45,103 bases of DNA from an uncultured Lachnospiraceae bacterium. Lineage in GTDB: Bacteria > Bacillota > Clostridia > Lachnospirales > Lachnospiraceae. The stretch covers positions 1 through 45,103 of the forward strand of contig CACXAT010000021.1 of NCBI GenBank assembly GCA_902765725.1. Reading direction: 5' to 3'. The position numbers were made by a program, and so were the translations under genes. Of the stretch, positions 35,863-44,496 are shown piece after piece (position 1 is the stretch's first letter; the number at the start of each line of letters is the position of its first letter). The notes beneath the pieces are model-generated. The model was not told where the DNA came from and did not search any database. It saw only the letters and a list, made by a program, of their open reading frames with translations.

Positions 35863-37524
35863 TCAGCGTCTCAGCTCTCTGAGCGCCTTCAGCACCGGAT
35901 TCTCCCGGGGATCAAACCGCTTCACTGTCTCCTGATACAGCTCATACAGTCTGTCGTAAACTGCAGCGTGCTTCTGATCCGGCTCATATACTTCATCCTT
36001 GAGCTTCGCCAGCGCCTTTGCCGCGTCTGCGACACTCCCGTATCCCCCTGCACTCTCTCCGGCAGCCGCCGCAGCGTACATGGCGCTTCCAAGAGCCGCT
36101 GTCTGATCCGATGCAGAGATCCTGACCGGTCTCTTCAGCACATCCGTAAACACCCTGAGCACAAATGGATTCTTCTCGGCGATCCCGCCGGATACGATCA
36201 CTTCATCCACCACTGCCCCAGACTTCATGAATTCCTCCATGATCATCCGGGTTCCGAATGCGTTGGCTTCGATCAGTGCCCTGTAGATCTCTTCCGGCCT
36301 GGTATGGAGCGTAAGCCCCAGCAGCACCCCGGACAGATCCCCGTTGACATAGGGAGTCTTGTTCCCATTCCACCAGTCCAGTGCCAGCAGTCCGGAATCA
36401 CCAGGCTCTGACTGCTGCGCCAGGTATGAGAGATACTGGTGCAGATTCATATCCAGCTCTTTCGCCGCGTCCGCGTAGGACGCTGGTACGATGCGGTCTA
36501 CGAACCATCCGTACATATCTCCGACCGCGGCAAGGCCGGCCTCCAGGGAATAGTACCCCGGCATGATCGCGCCGCGCACAGAACCCACGACGCCGTGGTC
36601 GGCATGGGGCTGATCCGACAGCAGCAGCTCCACACTGGAGGTTCCCAGCACCAGCATCAGCTGTCCCGGGCCATAGATCCCGCTTCCGGGCATGCCCGCA
36701 TGGGAGTCTATGATGCTCGCTCCAACCGCAATCCCCGGATTCAGACCGAGCCTGAGGGCCCACTCCTCTGTCAGCGAACCGATACGCCCGCCCGCAGGGC
36801 AGATCTCTCCCTTCAGCTTGTCCGATACAAGATCATGAAGACGCGGATCCAGAGCATCCAGGACCGCCTGCGGTACATAGCCTTCTTCCGGAGACCACAT
36901 CGCCTTGTAGGCAGCCATATTGCCGGAGCGCTTCAGCTCGCCGGTAAGGTTCCACGTCATCCAGTCCCCGGCCTCCAGGAATGCATACGTCCGTTCATAG
37001 ATCTCCGGATCATCATGCAGCACTTCCAGGATCTTCGGGAGCAGCAGCTCCGGTGAGACGGCCCCTCCGTACTTGGGGAGCGAGATCAGTCCCTGCTCTG
37101 TGAGGACCCTGTTGATCTCATCCGCCTCATCCTGGGCTCCGTGATGTTTCCAGAGCTTGGCATATGCATGGGGCCTGGATCTGAACTCTTCCAGATCACA
37201 GAGGGGGCGCTTCTGCTCATCCGACGCTACCACAGTGCAGGACGTGAAGTCGATCGACAGCCCGATCACATCCTCCTTCGGGACGCCGGACTGCTTCATG
37301 ACCTCCTGAACCGTATGCTCCAGAACCAGTGTATAATCGTCCGGATATTCCAGAGCCCAGTTCGCAGGCAGCTGCGTCACATTGTCCGGGAGCACCCGGT
37401 CCATGACCGCATGCGGGTAAGCCATGGTCGAAGTCGCCGCAGCCTCTCCGGTCCTGCAGTTCATCAGGACTGTCCGCACACTGAGCGTTCCATAGTCAAT
37501 TCCAAGCGTATACTTATCCTTCAT
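35863..37524 (-). CDS. Ribulokinase-type FGGY carbohydrate kinase
   Basis: A 553-residue FGGY kinase most like bacterial L-ribulokinase AraB in length and wording: TLGIDYGTLSVRTVLMN at the start, ANWALEYPDDY, YVKLWKHH-like YAKLWKHHGAQ, MLVLGTSSVELLL, LLALDWWNGNKTPYV, YRALIEANAFGTRMI and SGGIAEKNPF. AraB enzymes phosphorylate several 2-ketopentoses. No araA or araD is in this window, and the partner genes are an aldolase and an ABC importer, so the natural substrate may differ from L-ribulose. It follows the aldolase by 22 bases and both form a likely two-gene transcript behind a terminator. The start at 37524 begins MKDKYTLGIDYG. I would annotate it as ribulokinase-like. Confidence 0.85.
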   Translation of the reverse strand: MKDKYTLGIDYGTLSVRTVLMNCRTGEAAATSTMAYPHAVMDRVLPDNVTQLPANWALEYPDDYTLVLEHTVQEVMKQSGVPKEDVIGLSIDFTSCTVVASDEQKRPLCDLEEFRSRPHAYAKLWKHHGAQDEADEINRVLTEQGLISLPKYGGAVSPELLLPKILEVLHDDPEIYERTYAFLEAGDWMTWNLTGELKRSGNMAAYKAMWSPEEGYVPQAVLDALDPRLHDLVSDKLKGEICPAGGRIGSLTEEWALRLGLNPGIAVGASIIDSHAGMPGSGIYGPGQLMLVLGTSSVELLLSDQPHADHGVVGSVRGAIMPGYYSLEAGLAAVGDMYGWFVDRIVPASYADAAKELDMNLHQYLSYLAQQSEPGDSGLLALDWWNGNKTPYVNGDLSGVLLGLTLHTRPEEIYRALIEANAFGTRMIMEEFMKSGAVVDEVIVSGGIAEKNPFVLRVFTDVLKRPVRISASDQTAALGSAMYAAAAAGESAGGYGSVADAAKALAKLKDEVYEPDQKHAAVYDRLYELYQETVKRFDPRENPVLKALRELRR

Positions 37525-37546
37525 GGCTTATCCTTTATGGCTTCTA

Positions 37547-38404
37547 TCATTTGAAATGGCACAGCTTGAAGCGGTCTGTCATATGCTCGCACAGCGCATC
37601 CTGGGTCGGGATCGCAAGGCCGAGCACATCTGTATATGCCTCGCTCTCATGCTCCTTCACGAAGGAAGCGATCGCTCTGTAATAAGCCCACAGGTAGTTG
37701 GTGCCGTAATTGAACTTATTGATGCCTCTGGCAAAGGCAACCTCAAGCTGATCATCCGGAATGCCGCTGCCGCCGTGAAGAACCAGAGCAAGATCTCCGG
37801 TCGCGGCATGGATCTGGTCCAGTCTGTCGATATCAAGATGCGGGGTTCCCTTATAGAAGCCATGAGCATTGCCGATCGCGATCGCAAGGGCATCCACCCC
37901 GGAGGCCTCATAGAACATTTTCGCCACATCCGGCTTGGTATAGAGATCCAGATCTGATCCGGAATCCTCTGCCGCAAGTCCCACATGACCGATCTCGCCC
38001 TCGACCGCAACGCCTCTTGCATGCATCTCGTCAACGATCACCTTCGTCTTGGCAGCATTCTCCTCCGTGGGAAGCGTGGAAGCGTCGTACATGACGGATG
38101 TGAATCCGGCATCCGCAGCGCGGCGGATCTCTTCATAGGTGTAGCAATGATCCAGGTGGAGTCCGATCGCGACCTTCACCTCGCTGGCAAGCCTCTTAAC
38201 GGTAGAAGCAAATCCCTCAAAGTCGATGGTCTTATTCAGGCTGGAATGCTCCGGATACAGCTGAACCAGGACCGGAGTCTGCGTTGCCTCCGCAGCCCTG
38301 ATCACACCTGCGATCGTATTGTAATCAATGCAGTTCACGCTGAATACAGAAGTGTTGGATCTCTGTGCGCTCTTAATAATATCCAGTGATTTTTCAAATG
38401 CCAT
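37547..38404 (-). CDS. Class II (zinc) ketose-phosphate aldolase
   Basis: A 285-residue protein of the fructose/tagatose-bisphosphate aldolase class II family. Expected metal and catalytic residues are present: Asp85-His86 (GLHLDHC), Glu135/Glu137-His140 (VEGEIGHVG), His181 (GNAHGFYKG) and His210 (VLHGGSGI). The phosphate-binding motif, normally N-(V/I)-(A/D)-T-(D/E), reads NYGTN at about 232-236, which may change substrate recognition. It is the first gene after the permease, behind a strong hairpin, and is followed by the FGGY kinase. It likely cleaves a ketose phosphate made by the neighbouring kinases; which sugar is unknown. Confidence 0.88.
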   Translation of the reverse strand: MAFEKSLDIIKSAQRSNTSVFSVNCIDYNTIAGVIRAAEATQTPVLVQLYPEHSSLNKTIDFEGFASTVKRLASEVKVAIGLHLDHCYTYEEIRRAADAGFTSVMYDASTLPTEENAAKTKVIVDEMHARGVAVEGEIGHVGLAAEDSGSDLDLYTKPDVAKMFYEASGVDALAIAIGNAHGFYKGTPHLDIDRLDQIHAATGDLALVLHGGSGIPDDQLEVAFARGINKFNYGTNYLWAYYRAIASFVKEHESEAYTDVLGLAIPTQDALCEHMTDRFKLCHFK

Positions 38405-38496
38405 ACTAATACCTCATCAATTCTGCAATGCTTATGAATCGTTTTTTGAATCACTACACTGCTATCATACACATTTTCACTCAGAAGGAAAGTACC

Positions 38497-38530
38497 AAAA
38501 AAGGCCCGGGGCATGACGCCCCAGACCTTT
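38497..38530 (-). terminator. Terminator between permease and aldolase genes
   Basis: GGGGC / GCCCC with a 5-nt loop, extended across a 3x3 internal loop by AAAGG / CCTTT. The minus-strand tail is CCTTTTTTGG. It separates expression of the importer from the aldolase and kinase. Confidence 0.75.
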
Positions 38531-38603
38531 CTCAACATACTTCTGTAAGGCGCAGAGGCCTTTCGATTCATTTACATACGCAGCACAGCCGCAGTCTGAA
38601 CGA

Positions 38604-39590
38604 TCACTCTTTTCTCGCCTGAGACTTACGCTGACGGACCATGTCAGAGTAAACGGCAACGAGAATGATAACGCCCTTAACAACATACTGCCAGTTGACA
38701 TCCAGATGCATCAGAGTCAGACCATTGGAAATGACACCGATGATGAATACGCCGATGATCATACCGGAGGTACGGCCGGTACCACCATACATGGAGGTTC
38801 CGCCAAGAACGCAGGATGCAATTGCGTCTGTCTCAGCACCGACAGAGGTGGACGGCTGACCGGATTTCAGCTTTGCGGACAGGACGATTCCTGCAAACGC
38901 GCAGAGCAGACCGGAGAAGGTCCATACCAGGATCTTAATCTTCTCAACGTTGATACCGGAGAATCTTGCAGCGGTTTCATTGCCGCCGACTGCGTAGATG
39001 TAACGGCCGGTCTTGGTCTTGTTGAGAAGCAGCCACTGAATGAAGAACAGGATGATCAGATAGATGATCGGAAGCGGCACGCCCATCACACGTGCGATAC
39101 CAATGTTCGGGAACACCTCATTGACATACAGCGGAACCGGCTGCGCGTTTGCCAGCAGATATGCAGCGCCTCGAAGGATACTCTGCATAGCCAGCGTAAC
39201 AACGAACGGGTGAATTCCGGAATATGCAATGATGAAGCCGTTTGCCATACCTGCGATCAGTCCTACCAGAAGTCCGGCGATGATCGCGACCACCATCGGA
39301 AGGTGCCAGCGCTCCATGCAGCAGATGCACAGGACGCCCGAGCAGGCGATGCCGGCGCCTGCAATCAGGTCGATACCGCCAAGCATGATGCAGAGCATGA
39401 TGCCGATTGCAAGGAAGCCTGTCTTGGATACATTATCCAGAATCGTCAGCCAGTTTGACCATGTGAAAAATCTCTGATTCATGATCTCCAGGAAAATGCA
39501 AAGCGCTGCCAGAGCAATCAGGATACCCATATTTTCCTGAAAATAGTGGACAATCGGATTAGTCGATTGTACTTCTTTCTTCTTTCCCAT
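38604..39590 (-). CDS. Sugar ABC transporter permease (RbsC-like)
   Basis: The membrane part of a ribose/autoinducer-type importer (BPD_transp_2 family), 328 residues with about eight to ten hydrophobic helices. Typical segments are GIMLCIMLGGIDLIAGAGIACSG, NGFIIAYSGIHPFVVTLAMQSI and AVGGNETAARFSGINVEKIKI. Its start is four bases after the stop of the ATPase gene (TAA, three bases, ATG). A single permease gene implies a homodimer. Substrate class is sugars; exact ligand unknown. Confidence 0.92.
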   Translation of the reverse strand: MGKKKEVQSTNPIVHYFQENMGILIALAALCIFLEIMNQRFFTWSNWLTILDNVSKTGFLAIGIMLCIMLGGIDLIAGAGIACSGVLCICCMERWHLPMVVAIIAGLLVGLIAGMANGFIIAYSGIHPFVVTLAMQSILRGAAYLLANAQPVPLYVNEVFPNIGIARVMGVPLPIIYLIILFFIQWLLLNKTKTGRYIYAVGGNETAARFSGINVEKIKILVWTFSGLLCAFAGIVLSAKLKSGQPSTSVGAETDAIASCVLGGTSMYGGTGRTSGMIIGVFIIGVISNGLTLMHLDVNWQYVVKGVIILVAVYSDMVRQRKSQARKE

Positions 39591-39593
39591 CTT

Positions 39594-41081
39594 TTAGTCC
39601 TCCACCATTGCAAGATTCAGGATCGCTTCCTGGCCGAACTCCGATTTATCCAGTTCGCCGCGGATCTTTCCTTCACTCATCACATACATACGGTCACACA
39701 TGTTTACTGTCTCCGGCATTTCGGAAGAAATCATCACGATTCCGATTCCCTGCTGGACCAGGTCATTCATGATCTTATAGATCTCTGCTTTTGCACCGAC
39801 GTCAACGCCTCGTGTCGGCTCGTCCATGATCAGCAGCTGCGGTTCTGCAGCAAGCCATTTCGCGATGACAACCTTCTGCTGGTTACCGCCGGACAGGTTG
39901 CCGACGATCTGCTGGATAGAAGGTGTCTTGATGGCAAGACTGCCGACACCGTTGGTAACGAGTTCCTCTTCTTTCTTCCTGCTGACATGAAGTGCATTGA
40001 TGAACTTGTGGACGACCGAGATACTCATATTGAAAGCGATCGTATTTTTCAGGATCAGCCCTTCCAGCTTACGGTTCTCAGGAACAAGGCACAGGCCCAT
40101 CTTCTGGATCTCCAGTGTGGACAGCTTCGAGATATCCTTGCCCTTGAAGGTAACTGTACCTCCGCTTCTCGGGTACAGTCCCATGACTGACTTCAGAAGT
40201 TCTGAACGTCCGGCTCCGACCAGGCCGTAGAAGCCGACGATCTCTCCTTTGTGAACCTCGAAAGAACAGTCTCTCACCATCTTGCCGCCGCTGACATGCT
40301 CTGCCTTCAGAAGCAGCTCGCCCTTCGGGAGGAAGTTTCTGGTATAGTAGTTGGTCAGTTCACGGCCGACCATCATACGGACCAGATCCGCTTCCTCTGA
40401 CTCCTTCGTGATAATGGTTCCGACATAGCTGCCGTCTCGCATGACGCAGACTCTGTCGGTAATCGTAAAGATCTCAGACAGTTTATGAGAGATATAGATC
40501 AGGCCGATGCCTCTGTCTCTGAGCTGGCGCATCATGGAAAACAGGTTTTCAACTTCTCTTTCCGAAAGGGAAGAGGTCGGCTCGTCCATGATCATCAGTT
40601 TCATGTTCAGGGAGCATGCTTTCGCAATCTCAACCATCTGCTGAACACCGATGCTCAGATCCCTGACGATGGTTCCGGGGTCAATATCCAGGCCGACCAT
40701 CTCGAGCCACTGCTTTGCCTCCTGACGCATCTTGCCCTGATCGACAAATCTTCCGGTGGTTCTCTCTCTTCCAAGGAAAATATTCTCTGCGACGGAGAGG
40801 AACGGCACCAGTGCAATCTCCTGGTGAATGAATGCGATACCCAGCTGCTGTGCCTCATGAACGGTATTGATGTCGACTTTCTGTCCATCAACCTCAATCG
40901 TCCCCGAGTCCTGTTTGTAGACACCACCGAGGCAGTTCATCAACGTGGACTTGCCTGCACCGTTTTCACCAAGCAGGCCGAGGATCTCACCTTTATGAAG
41001 GGTCAGCTGAGCATTATCCAACGCCTTGACGCCGGGGAAGGACTTGCAGATCCCCGTCATCTGCACTAATACATCTGACAT
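39594..41081 (-). CDS. Sugar ABC transporter ATPase (RbsA/MglA-like)
   Basis: A 495-residue tandem ATPase that powers the importer. The first domain has Walker A GENGAGKST, signature LSIGVQQMVEIAKA (Gly replaced, as often in this family) and Walker B LMIMDEPTSSLSE. The second domain has a modified Walker A GLVGAGRSELLKS with Arg for Lys, signature LSGGNQQKVVIAKWL and Walker B LLIMDEPTRGVDVG. One good and one degenerate site is normal for RbsA/MglA. It is separated from the binding-protein gene by 116 bases with a hairpin. Confidence 0.94.
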   Translation of the reverse strand: MSDVLVQMTGICKSFPGVKALDNAQLTLHKGEILGLLGENGAGKSTLMNCLGGVYKQDSGTIEVDGQKVDINTVHEAQQLGIAFIHQEIALVPFLSVAENIFLGRERTTGRFVDQGKMRQEAKQWLEMVGLDIDPGTIVRDLSIGVQQMVEIAKACSLNMKLMIMDEPTSSLSEREVENLFSMMRQLRDRGIGLIYISHKLSEIFTITDRVCVMRDGSYVGTIITKESEEADLVRMMVGRELTNYYTRNFLPKGELLLKAEHVSGGKMVRDCSFEVHKGEIVGFYGLVGAGRSELLKSVMGLYPRSGGTVTFKGKDISKLSTLEIQKMGLCLVPENRKLEGLILKNTIAFNMSISVVHKFINALHVSRKKEEELVTNGVGSLAIKTPSIQQIVGNLSGGNQQKVVIAKWLAAEPQLLIMDEPTRGVDVGAKAEIYKIMNDLVQQGIGIVMISSEMPETVNMCDRMYVMSEGKIRGELDKSEFGQEAILNLAMVED

Positions 41082-41100
41082 ATATGCTCACCTCTTGACT

Positions 41101-41133
41101 CTGAAAGAGGGCGGCCGGAGTCTGGCCGCCCTC
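41101..41133 (-). terminator. Hairpin between binding-protein and ATPase genes
   Basis: GAGGGCGGCC / GGCCGCCCTC, a perfect 10-bp stem with a 7-nt loop, followed on the minus strand by TTTCAG. The short T-run suggests partial termination or 3' protection, allowing more binding protein than ATPase and permease. Confidence 0.7.
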
Positions 41134-41197
41134 GATTTTACATGTGACACTGATTCAATCTGATACGATTGTCTGGTTCAGTTCTTGAATTGTCAGA

Positions 41198-42250
41198 TTA
41201 CTGCCATCCGTCGGTTCCGAACTCGTCAACGTTCTCAGCAGTGATCAGGAAGGTGTCAACATCGATCTTGTGCTCAACTTCCTCACCGTTCAGAATCTTG
41301 AACGCAGCAACCATGGAGTCAAATCCAAGAGTATTCGGAGACTGAGAACCGGTACCCTCAACCTGACCGTTCTTGATCATCATCTTGATGTCCGGGTTTC
41401 CGTCAACGCCATAGATCAGGATATCCTTCTCAAGCTCGACAGTCGCCTGCTCAACAGCATCGTAGCATCCCATTGCGGACGGATCGTTGATAGCGAAGAT
41501 AACATCGATATCCGGGTCAGCAACCAGAGCCGGAGCAACAGCGTTCAGAGACTTCTCACGATCTCCCCAGCCATCGACTTCCTGTACGATCTCATAGTCT
41601 GCGCCAGCCTCATCGAGTGCATCGAAGAATCCAGCATAACGGCGTGTGCAGGAAGTAGCACGCGGAGAATGAGCAACCAGGATCTTGCAGTGCTGTCCGT
41701 CGAACTTCGCAGCAACATCAGCGCCGCAGACATAACCTGCGTTGTAGTTATCGGAAGCGATGATGGTGTTTGCCAGATCACCGTATCCGCCGTTCTCACC
41801 TTCGTCAACCGGAGTATCGAAGTTGATGACCGGAACGCCAGCTTCAACAGCAGCCTTGAATGCAGACTCAGCAGCCGCAACGTCAGCCGGAGCAATCAGG
41901 AGGGCATCAATACCGTCCGCCAGCAGGTTGTTCACGCCTTCATTGATCAGTGCCTGATCGCCTTCACCGGAAACTTCGATGACTTCAACATCAGCGCCGG
42001 CCTTCTCAGCAGCTTCCTTGACACCATCTTCAACAGCAAGCCAGAACGGGTTGTTCATGGTAGCCGGAGCATAGCCGATCTTCAGCTTCATGTCTTTATA
42101 AACTGTAAGATCTTCTTCTCTCCAGTTAACACGTGCGTTCTGAGAAACCGCGGTTCCTTCCGCTGCTGCCTCAGTCTCATCCGCAAATGTAACTGCGCTC
42201 ATGGAAAGGACCATGACTGCTGCCAGTCCGCATGCGAGTAACTTCTTCAT
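41198..42250 (-). CDS. Sugar ABC transporter substrate-binding protein (RbsB-like), no lipobox
   Basis: A 350-residue periplasmic-binding-protein-like domain of the Peripla_BP_4 family that captures the sugar outside the cell. The signal peptide is MKKLLACGLAAVMVLSMSA followed by VTFADETE; it looks like a signal peptidase I site (TFA/D) rather than the L-x-x-C lipobox expected for Gram-positive binding proteins. Family segments are KIGYAPATMNNPFWLAVEDGVKEAAEKAGADV, LLADGIDALLIAPAD, DVIFAINDPSAMGCYDAV and ILIYGVDGNPDIKMMIKNGQ. The start at 42250 follows AAGGAGGTATTTCT. Its own strong promoter lies about 96-124 bases upstream. It heads the ABC transporter genes. Confidence 0.92.
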   Translation of the reverse strand: MKKLLACGLAAVMVLSMSAVTFADETEAAAEGTAVSQNARVNWREEDLTVYKDMKLKIGYAPATMNNPFWLAVEDGVKEAAEKAGADVEVIEVSGEGDQALINEGVNNLLADGIDALLIAPADVAAAESAFKAAVEAGVPVINFDTPVDEGENGGYGDLANTIIASDNYNAGYVCGADVAAKFDGQHCKILVAHSPRATSCTRRYAGFFDALDEAGADYEIVQEVDGWGDREKSLNAVAPALVADPDIDVIFAINDPSAMGCYDAVEQATVELEKDILIYGVDGNPDIKMMIKNGQVEGTGSQSPNTLGFDSMVAAFKILNGEEVEHKIDVDTFLITAENVDEFGTDGWQ

Positions 42251-42345
42251 AGAAATACCTCCTTGCATAAAATGAGTTGTGAAAATGAGTTATGAAAAGT
42301 TATTTTTTCCGGCTGCTTTCTCTCTGTCAACCGGAGCACATACAC

Positions 42346-42374
42346 ATTATATTGTGTTCACAAACTCAATGCAA
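42346..42374 (-). promoter_or_regulatory. Promoter of the sugar importer operon
   Basis: On the minus strand TTGCAT (42369-42374), 17 bases, TATAAT (42346-42351). The spacer contains inverted arms TTGTG/CACAA (42352-42363) around a two-base centre, well placed for an operator. Confidence 0.85.
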
Positions 42375-42433
42375 GCACTTTTTGTTTAAACGTGGGCATT
42401 TTGCACGAAATCGTTTTTGTGTTCCTGTACAGA

Positions 42434-42509
42434 TTGTGCATATCAACGTTGCTTTTTCAACACATTCTCCGTCATTATTGTGCACTTTTTTTACAGTTGT
42501 TGTGCATAT
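42434..42509. promoter_or_regulatory. Three phased TTGTGCA repeats upstream of the importer promoter
   Basis: TTGTGCA occurs at 42434, 42478 and 42500, spaced 44 and 22 bases, so the copies face the same side of the helix within about two turns. Two of them extend to TTGTGCATAT. They lie upstream of the promoter at 42346-42374, as expected for binding sites of an activator. No regulator gene is present nearby. Confidence 0.5.
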
Positions 42510-42530
42510 TTCCATGCATATTCTGATTTG

Positions 42531-43499
42531 TCAGTGAATAATATGCCTGATCGGCGTTTTTTCCATAAATTCCAGGACCATCTGCTCGGACCGGATATAG
42601 GAACTTGCGCCAAGCCCCAGCGAATTCAGGGCTCCGGCAGCAGATGCAAACCGGACACATTCCTCTTCAGACCATCCTTTCAGGTATGCATGGATGAATC
42701 CGGCAGTAAAATTGTCTCCGCAGCCGGTCGTGTCGACCGGTTTTACGACATACGGATCCGTGTAAAAATATTTCTTGCGGTTCTTGAAGTAGCTTCCCTG
42801 GCTGCCCAGTTTGATGATGACATTCCCGGCTCCCCTGTCAAGGAAGTAATCTGCCATCCTGTCCTCGTGGTCCTCTCCGGTCACATAGGCAGCCTCATCC
42901 CAGCTGGGTACCAGATAATCAATACAGGGGTAGATATCATCATAAAAATGAGGTCCCAGACCTTTGATATCATAGGTCATATCCGCAACAACGACGCCCC
43001 CGGCGTCCCGGCAGGTCTTCAGAGCATACTCAAGGCCCTCGCCCTCAAGGGTATCAAGGACAAACAGGCTGCCGATTGCAAGAACTCTGGTCTGGTCCAG
43101 CGTACCCGGAACAATATCTTTCTTTCTGAGCCCGTAACCGCCGCCCTCCCCGCACAGAAAGCGGTGAGACCCGTCCTTTCTTACATTTACAATGATCTTG
43201 GGAGTTCTGCAGTCCTCTGACCGTATGACAAGGGATGTATCGACACCCTGCGACTCAAGCACCGCCGCAAGCCGGTTTCCTGTAAATGACGTATCAAGTC
43301 TGCCGAACCAGGCATTGCGGTCCCCGAGATTTGCAACGCAGATCGACTGGTTGCCCGCGTCACCTCCTACGCTGTCTGTGATCGGACCGCACGTATAGGT
43401 ATCACCGTCTCCCGAAAAGAATTCCTCCGGCACCTCCGGAACCGTAAAATCCTGATTCACCTCTCCGATATGGATCACATCATATTTCTTGTCAGCCAT
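42531..43499 (-). CDS. PfkB family carbohydrate kinase
   Basis: A 322-residue ribokinase-fold kinase. The N-terminus YDVIHIGEVNQDFTV is the PfkB entry strand, GGDAGNQSICVANLG the sugar-binding signature, and DTTGCGDNFTAGFIHAYL the ATP/anion-hole motif with the catalytic Asp in GCGD. Substrate not deducible; ketose or ketose-phosphate phosphorylation would fit the aldolase next door. Two adjacent ATGs are possible at 43502 and 43499; the second gives better spacing from a GGGGGG site. It is upstream of the importer genes on the same strand but they have their own promoter. Confidence 0.9.
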   Translation of the reverse strand: MADKKYDVIHIGEVNQDFTVPEVPEEFFSGDGDTYTCGPITDSVGGDAGNQSICVANLGDRNAWFGRLDTSFTGNRLAAVLESQGVDTSLVIRSEDCRTPKIIVNVRKDGSHRFLCGEGGGYGLRKKDIVPGTLDQTRVLAIGSLFVLDTLEGEGLEYALKTCRDAGGVVVADMTYDIKGLGPHFYDDIYPCIDYLVPSWDEAAYVTGEDHEDRMADYFLDRGAGNVIIKLGSQGSYFKNRKKYFYTDPYVVKPVDTTGCGDNFTAGFIHAYLKGWSEEECVRFASAAGALNSLGLGASSYIRSEQMVLEFMEKTPIRHIIH

Positions 43500-43605
43500 C
43501 ATGTCCCCCCTGCCTGTTTCTTTTGTCTCTATAACTTGTATAAATGTCCTGTTATGTACAGATATACCATATATCCATCATACAATCGAGAGGGAATCTG
43601 GAATA

Positions 43606-43635
43606 ACAAAAAAGACCGCCCTGCAGGCAGTCTTT
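43606..43635 (-). terminator. Terminator after the SH3-like gene
   Basis: AAAGAC / GTCTTT and GCC / GGC across one mismatch, closed by a 5-nt loop; the minus-strand tail is TTTTTTGTTATT. It is 15 bases after the stop at 43650. Confidence 0.8.
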
Positions 43636-43649
43636 TCCATAAGAATATC

Positions 43650-44387
43650 TCATTGCCAGTACATCTTATCTTCCGTGATGCAGTAGAACCCGCCATCTCT
43701 TTCCAGATAGGTTTTTCCACTGTAATCTTCATAGGTATTTCCGGCTACCTGGAAGATATAAACCGCAGGAGCTCCGTCCGTTTCGTACACCGGGAACGCA
43801 TTGGGGGCTGCTTCCTGATCCGTTATGATCCCTTCGTCCGAACTCTGATAAGAATCCGTAGAATCAGCAGAATCCTGCAGATATACGCCGGCAGATGCAT
43901 TGCCGCTGTCCTCTGTGCTTCTGTCCGGATTGTGGATCCACCCTGACGCCCCTCTGAGTCCTACAACGATCCACTCCCCATCATCCTTCAGGATGGGAAG
44001 GATGGTTCCTGCATCAAGCAGAGCGACCTTCGGCGCTTCCGTATCATTCCATGCATAAACAGATGTGCTCTCAGCCGTCTTATACCAGGAAGGGTCGATT
44101 GCGATGTAATCTTCATCCACCCATCCTTTTGGAGACTCCTCCGCATCCCCGAGGGTGCAGTGAGCCCATCCATTCTCAGTCTCCATTACGATTATGCTGT
44201 CTCCGAATCCAAGTGTCTGCACGGTCGCAGAATTATGATCAGGCTTCTGATGAAGTGAGAGACTGCTGCACAGAACCGTTGAACTGTACCCAATCTGTCC
44301 TGCCCCCTTCGGGGAAATGACAGATGCATGGCAAACATTGCCAAGTGCCATAACCATTGCCAGTGTCATAAGAAGTTTCATCTTCAT
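43650..44387 (-). CDS. Secreted SH3-like domain protein
   Basis: A 245-residue exported protein. Residues 1-23 are a signal peptide (MKMKLLMTLAMVMALGNVCHA). Two bacterial SH3-like segments are visible: STVLCSSLSLHQKPDHNSATVQTLGFGDSIIVMETENGWAHCTL with GWVDEDYIAI, and VALLDAGTILPILKDDGEWIVVGLRGASGWIHN. The C-terminal about 90 residues are Ser/Asp-rich, then a small beta-rich end. SH3 repeats often bind cell-wall or peptide ligands. No catalytic domain is present. The start at 44387 has CAGGAGGTG upstream; the longer frame to 44600 runs into tRNA-Leu and is rejected. It stands alone next to the tRNA cluster. Function unknown. Confidence 0.8.
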   Translation of the reverse strand: MKMKLLMTLAMVMALGNVCHASVISPKGAGQIGYSSTVLCSSLSLHQKPDHNSATVQTLGFGDSIIVMETENGWAHCTLGDAEESPKGWVDEDYIAIDPSWYKTAESTSVYAWNDTEAPKVALLDAGTILPILKDDGEWIVVGLRGASGWIHNPDRSTEDSGNASAGVYLQDSADSTDSYQSSDEGIITDQEAAPNAFPVYETDGAPAVYIFQVAGNTYEDYSGKTYLERDGGFYCITEDKMYWQ

Positions 44388-44496
44388 GTTGTACACCTCC
44401 TGCAGAAAATGTGAGTAACATATCATTCCATAATCATATATACGTTTAAGAGGGCTCCCATACACGCATCCCTCATCCGCAGGCTCATTCTCCAGA

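Noticed and set aside
38405..38500. Catabolite-responsive element (cre) upstream of the aldolase
   Set aside because: ATGAATCGTTTTTTGAATC looks similar but the spacing within the consensus is off by one and the right arm does not fit.
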